From an uncultured Erythrobacter sp. (lineage in GTDB: Bacteria > Pseudomonadota > Alphaproteobacteria > Sphingomonadales > Sphingomonadaceae): a DNA stretch of 64,000 bases. This document shows positions 60,455 through 64,000 of this stretch, one piece after another. The position numbers and the translations under genes were made by a program. Each line of letters starts with the position of its first letter. Positions within the stretch are counted from its first letter, which is position 1. The notes beneath the pieces are model-generated. The model searched no databases, was not told where the DNA came from, and saw only the letters and a program-made list of their open reading frames with translations. Where the stretch lies: positions 520,709-584,708 of the forward strand of contig NZ_CANMZM010000003.1 in the NCBI RefSeq assembly GCF_947502395.1, in the 5' to 3' direction.

Positions 60455-62179
60455 TTAGAGGCTGAAGCCGGGCGCTGGAGCGTCAGCCCCATCACGCTTG
60501 CGGTTGTTGTCGGCGCGGCGGTCTTGCTTACTTGGGCGCGAGGGCACGATTGCGGCAGGATCAACAGCACTGATTTCAGGATTGGGCGCTTCGGGTTCAG
60601 AAGCGGTTGGGCCTGGGCGGGCTTCACCGCTCTTGCTGCCGCTTTCGCGATAGAGGAGCAGCTGCTCCAGCTCGCTTGACGCACGGAAGCCATCGGTTGG
60701 ATAAACGATATCGCTTTGATTGACTGGCTTGACCAAATACGGTGTCACAACGATGACAAGTTCAGTCTCGCCGCGCTGGAAAGAACGCGAACGGAAAAGG
60801 TTACCAAGGATTGGAACATCCCCAAGGCCGGGTGCTTTATCCAGAGCGTTCTGAGCGTTGTTGCTCAGCAGCCCTGCGATCATGAAGCTCTCACCAGAGC
60901 CCAATTCAACCGTCGTTTCGGTACGACGGATGGTAAGAGCGGGCACCTGGAAGCCGTTCAGAACGACTGCACCTTGTGTTGAAAGCTCGGAAACTTCGGG
61001 ACGCACGCGGATCGAAATCCGACCATTGGAAAGAACCGTTGGCGTGTAAGCGAGGCTTACACCGAAATCACGGTACTCAATCGCGACGTTACCAAGTCCT
61101 TGCGAAATCGGGATCGGAAACTCACCGCCAGCTAGGAAGGTCGCGGTTTCGCCCGAAAGTGCAGTAAGGTTTGGCTGAGAGATCGTGGTGATCAGACCCA
61201 GACGCTCTGACAGGTCAAGCGCGCCAAGCACATCGAGTCCGAAGAGCTGAGCGAGGCCACCGATAGTGGTGCCTGCACCGGCATTGGTTCCGATGGCTGT
61301 GCCAAGTACCTCTTCAAGTAATGGGACATTATTGTCGTCGACAACAATATTTCCATCGATATCGCGGATAAAGCGTTGACCAGATACTGCGCCTGCGCCC
61401 GATCCAACACTCAGCGGGCCGCCTGTGTTGAACCCTGACTCACCAGCGAGGTTGCGCCCAGTACCAACACCGCCGCGGAAACCGCCTTGTGACCCATCAA
61501 TCGTGGTAACGTTGCCACCCACAGCGCGCACAAGACTGCGGCTGACTTCGGCGAACTTCACCTGAAGGTTGACCTGGAGCGGCGTCGCTGTCTTGAGGCG
61601 AGTAATCACATTGGTTTGATCGCCAAGGAATGCCTGTACGAGGCGTTCTGCTTCAGCGGCATCTTCTGGCGCTTTCACTGTGCCGGTAAGCAGCACGGTG
61701 TCCGTACCCATTGTGGCGACATTAACCTTCGCATTAGGCATCGCGAGAGCGAGCATCTGATCGATGCTGCCAATGTTGTTGCCGACGCGAATATTGGCCG
61801 AGAAAATCACATCACCGCGAGCGTTGCTTGCGTAAATCGTGGTTTCACCGCCTGCGCGTCCAAAGACGTAGAGCTGGCGCTGTGACTTGATTTGAACGTC
61901 GGCAATCTGATCGTTGGCGACGAACACATCGGCCATGGCACCCGGCACAGCCACCAACTCGCCTTTGCCGATCGAAAGAACGATCTCGGAGTTAGGGCTC
62001 ACAACCTGCTGGGCGGTTGCTGTTCCGGTCGACACCGCCGCCAAAGGCAGCAATGCGATCCCGGCGAGCAATGCTCGGCTAAGAAACTTGGCTTTCATCT
62101 TAGGGCCCCCTGTGGATTTCCCTGTTTTTCCTTTGACCGGATTGGCCTTTCGGAAATTCATGGTGGTTTCGGCTCGCAT
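60455..62179 (-). CDS. cpaC: Tad pilus secretin CpaC (RcpA)
   Basis: 574 residues. A signal-like hydrophobic segment starts near residue 35 (FLSRALLAGIALLPLAAVS). N-terminal BON/N1 domains follow (IVLSIGKGELVAVPGAMADVFVAN, VTGTVKAPEDAAEAERL type), then the secretin core with LGLITTISQPNLTALSGETATFLAGGEFPIPI and VELGSGESFMIAGLLSNN. It forms the outer-membrane pore for the pilus. The ATG at 62179 has AGAGGAAAA upstream. An ATG at 62098 would place the signal peptide at the very N-terminus and is a real alternative. Confidence 0.93.
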   Translation of the reverse strand: MRAETTMNFRKANPVKGKTGKSTGGPKMKAKFLSRALLAGIALLPLAAVSTGTATAQQVVSPNSEIVLSIGKGELVAVPGAMADVFVANDQIADVQIKSQRQLYVFGRAGGETTIYASNARGDVIFSANIRVGNNIGSIDQMLALAMPNAKVNVATMGTDTVLLTGTVKAPEDAAEAERLVQAFLGDQTNVITRLKTATPLQVNLQVKFAEVSRSLVRAVGGNVTTIDGSQGGFRGGVGTGRNLAGESGFNTGGPLSVGSGAGAVSGQRFIRDIDGNIVVDDNNVPLLEEVLGTAIGTNAGAGTTIGGLAQLFGLDVLGALDLSERLGLITTISQPNLTALSGETATFLAGGEFPIPISQGLGNVAIEYRDFGVSLAYTPTVLSNGRISIRVRPEVSELSTQGAVVLNGFQVPALTIRRTETTVELGSGESFMIAGLLSNNAQNALDKAPGLGDVPILGNLFRSRSFQRGETELVIVVTPYLVKPVNQSDIVYPTDGFRASSELEQLLLYRESGSKSGEARPGPTASEPEAPNPEISAVDPAAIVPSRPSKQDRRADNNRKRDGADAPAPGFSL

Positions 62180-62205
62180 GGTTAATTTTCCTCTTATCGA
62201 GCGCG

Positions 62206-63324
62206 TTACCGAATGGTGCTAAGCGCGGATGGAACGGTTTGACCGGCTTGGCCAACACCGCGGCTCACATTGCTGTTCAGCTGGCCAGTGGCGGCTGTGA
62301 TGGAACCGTTCACGGGAACCTCAGTGGTCGCTTTGCCACGCGTCACACGGACCGATGGTCCTTTGTAGACGGGCGCGCCGTTCACCTTGGCAGATACACC
62401 AGGTGCAGCAGGCGTGCGGGCTGGGGCGCGGTTGCGGCCACCATCGTTCTGCGGCGGAATGGTCTTGCGCTGGAAGCGTGAAACATCGCCGCCGGTCTGG
62501 AAGGTCGATTTGCCTTCAACTGGACGGCCCATGGCAGTGCGAAGGAAACGCTCTTCCTCTTCAGGCGTTGCATCAGCCGGAATTTCAATCTCACCCGATG
62601 CAATAGCGCGTTCCAGTTCAGCCTGATTGTCCGAAATCGAACGTAGAACCAGGGTAAGTTCACCGATAGTCTGCGCAACGGCAACCTTCTCAGCGATCTT
62701 TGGTGTCACTTCGAGAGTAACCGTGCGGAAAGCGCGAACCTGGGTTTGACCCGTTACCTGATCGGTCACTTGTTCGGTTGTTTGGTCGGTTGCGAGAACC
62801 CGAAGGTTACGCAGAACCGTTTCAGCTGCGCGAAGCTCGCGACCTTCGCCAGCCACGCTCTGCGTGAGGACCATATCGACGCGGTCACCTGGGAACACGA
62901 AGCCAGCAACGCCAGTCTTTGCAGAAACCGGCACTGTTACAGCGCGCATGCCTGGGCCAAGTGCCGCCGCCAAGAACCCGCGGTCACCAGGGCGTACAAG
63001 TGCACCATGAGTAACCGGCTCACCCGCAGTGATCGGGAAGCGGACAACAGTGCCAAGGAGTTGGCTCATGTCAGAATTGCCTTCAATAAAGTAGGCGTCC
63101 TGGACCAGTTCTTCAGGCCATTGCTGATAGCCCATGGCATCAGCGGTAATGATTGTCCCTGCGGGCAACGCTCGGTTGGCGACAAGGACTTTGGGCCCTT
63201 GCGGCTCGACTTGAGCTTCTGCGACTGGAGCCGCATCTCCCGCGAACATGCTTCGTGCAAGAAAGGCGCTGCCGATCGCGACAACGAGTGCACCAAGCAG
63301 CAGAACCAGTTTCTTCCTATCCAT
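62206..63324 (-). CDS. cpaB: Tad pilus assembly protein CpaB (RcpC)
   Basis: 372 residues. N-terminal helix (KKLVLLLGALVVAIGSAFLA), SAF domain (VLVANRALPAGTIITADAMG), and RcpC region (MRAVTVPVSAKTGVAGFVFPGDRVDMVLT). The C-terminal stretch from about 280 is Pro/Arg/Thr-rich and low in complexity. It is a periplasmic partner of the CpaC secretin. 26 bases separate it from cpaC. Confidence 0.93.
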   Translation of the reverse strand: MDRKKLVLLLGALVVAIGSAFLARSMFAGDAAPVAEAQVEPQGPKVLVANRALPAGTIITADAMGYQQWPEELVQDAYFIEGNSDMSQLLGTVVRFPITAGEPVTHGALVRPGDRGFLAAALGPGMRAVTVPVSAKTGVAGFVFPGDRVDMVLTQSVAGEGRELRAAETVLRNLRVLATDQTTEQVTDQVTGQTQVRAFRTVTLEVTPKIAEKVAVAQTIGELTLVLRSISDNQAELERAIASGEIEIPADATPEEEERFLRTAMGRPVEGKSTFQTGGDVSRFQRKTIPPQNDGGRNRAPARTPAAPGVSAKVNGAPVYKGPSVRVTRGKATTEVPVNGSITAATGQLNSNVSRGVGQAGQTVPSALSTIR

Positions 63325-63433
63325 GGCTAATCAGCCCCCTTCGTGGGCCCGTGACATTACGGGCAGGTATGCTTTCCGTTGGTAAGAGCAAAGTAGTTAA
63401 GATCGGGTTCACGGCCCTCACTCAGACGGAAGT

Positions 63434-63913
63434 TTATGCGATTGTCGGAAATTGACTGAGGCGCGGCACCAGCACCCACAACGCCCCGATTGCGATGGCC
63501 ACTCCGTAAGGTATCGCAAGCTTGTCTTTACGTTTGCGCATGGCGTGGACGACAGCCATGCCGACTGTGAGCACGCCGCCGGCTACAGCCATGACGAGCA
63601 GCAATTGCAAGAAGGCGTTGGGCTCGATCCAAAGCGCAAGAGCGGTGAGAAGTTTGACATCTCCTCCGCCCATCATGCCAAGTGCAAACATGCCAGCAAA
63701 AACGGCGAAGGCTGCGAGAGCCACACCCAGTTGAATGGCAACATCCGGCCACAGGGAAAGCCCGCTTGCCCACCAGAATACGGGGGCGAACGCCGCGATG
63801 CCAAGGTTCAGCCAATTGGCGATAGTGCGCGAACGGATATCCGTGAACGCGGCGTATAGGAGCGCGATTGCCAAGGCAATCAGCAGTCCGTATTGAACAA
63901 TCGTCATCAACAT
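63434..63913 (-). CDS. cpaA: Prepilin peptidase CpaA
   Basis: 159-residue membrane peptidase of the A24 type that cleaves the Flp prepilin leader. The two catalytic Asp are in FTDIRSR and GGGDVK, with helices throughout. GAGGGG precedes the ATG at 63913. The Flp pilin gene usually stands just upstream and is not in the remaining 87 bases of the window, so it may lie beyond the edge. Confidence 0.93.
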   Translation of the reverse strand: MLMTIVQYGLLIALAIALLYAAFTDIRSRTIANWLNLGIAAFAPVFWWASGLSLWPDVAIQLGVALAAFAVFAGMFALGMMGGGDVKLLTALALWIEPNAFLQLLLVMAVAGGVLTVGMAVVHAMRKRKDKLAIPYGVAIAIGALWVLVPRLSQFPTIA

Positions 63914-64000
63914 TAGTCGCCCCTCGACAAGATGTTCGTTTGGTCGCCAGATCGGCTGGCACGAACTGTCTTCAATTGAGGTGCTACAGATTAGTGCTTA

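Noticed and set aside
1..64000. CRISPR arrays, tRNA or rRNA genes, prophage or transposase
   Set aside because: No regularly spaced repeats, cloverleaf sequences or mobile-element genes were seen.

Overview
The window reads as a chromosomal segment of an alphaproteobacterium of the order Sphingomonadales, most like the Erythrobacteraceae (Erythrobacter, Qipengyuania, Altererythrobacter). This is inferred from gene content and protein style: a TorF-type porin, two long TonB-dependent receptors, an MlaE with a fused STAS domain, a TIGR02186/TauE pair, ATP12, a DUF4153 protein and a Tad pilus locus. It also carries the palindromic intergenic repeats common in this order. No rRNA, tRNA, CRISPR array, phage or transposase was seen. 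Nearly all of the window is densely coding and looks like core genome.

Layout. 1-9.2 kb: a UDP-glucose dehydrogenase cut by the window edge, a PP1-type phosphatase, a TorF porin, glyoxalase I, NhaA, a processive family 2 glycosyltransferase coupled to an outer-membrane-like protein (NfrB/NfrA-like), and a TauE/TIGR02186 pair. 9.3-17.5 kb: a HerA-type ATPase, converging on a minus-strand run enoyl-CoA hydratase - valS - queE - TIR receptor. valS carries two palindromic repeat insertions in frame. 17.6-21.1 kb: a complete MlaE-MlaF-MlaD-auxiliary lipoprotein lipid transport operon. 21.1-25.0 kb: a tightly overlapping minus-strand operon crcB - rluC-like - paiB-like - HAD phosphatase - small membrane protein - atp12.

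25.2-33.3 kb: rpsU, a membrane-anchored FKBP, a DUF4153 membrane protein, then gatC-gatA-[three small membrane genes]-gatB and a phytase-like esterase. Two of the three small genes are paralogues, and one 50-residue gene lies between them. 33.4-39.2 kb: a small beta-rich protein, a two-domain M16 protease and a penicillin/AHL acylase. 39.4-41.9 kb: clpB. 42.1-48.5 kb: two tandem TonB receptors. 49.0-56.3 kb: thiolase, short-chain dehydrogenase, serine hydrolase, M3 peptidase, crotonase and MarR regulator. 56.3-63.9 kb: a minus-strand Tad/Cpa pilus operon, cpaA-B-C-D-E-tadB-tadC, from which the cpaF/tadA motor ATPase gene is absent.

The strongest unusual signals are the two in-frame palindromic insertions inside valS, the single-pass receptor with a cytoplasmic TIR domain and a periplasmic LivJ-like domain lying 17 bases behind queE, the missing pilus ATPase gene, the paralogous small membrane genes wedged between gatA and gatB, and two non-coding motifs that recur at distant upstream regions. 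All domain and family calls come from reading motifs by eye. No database search was run.
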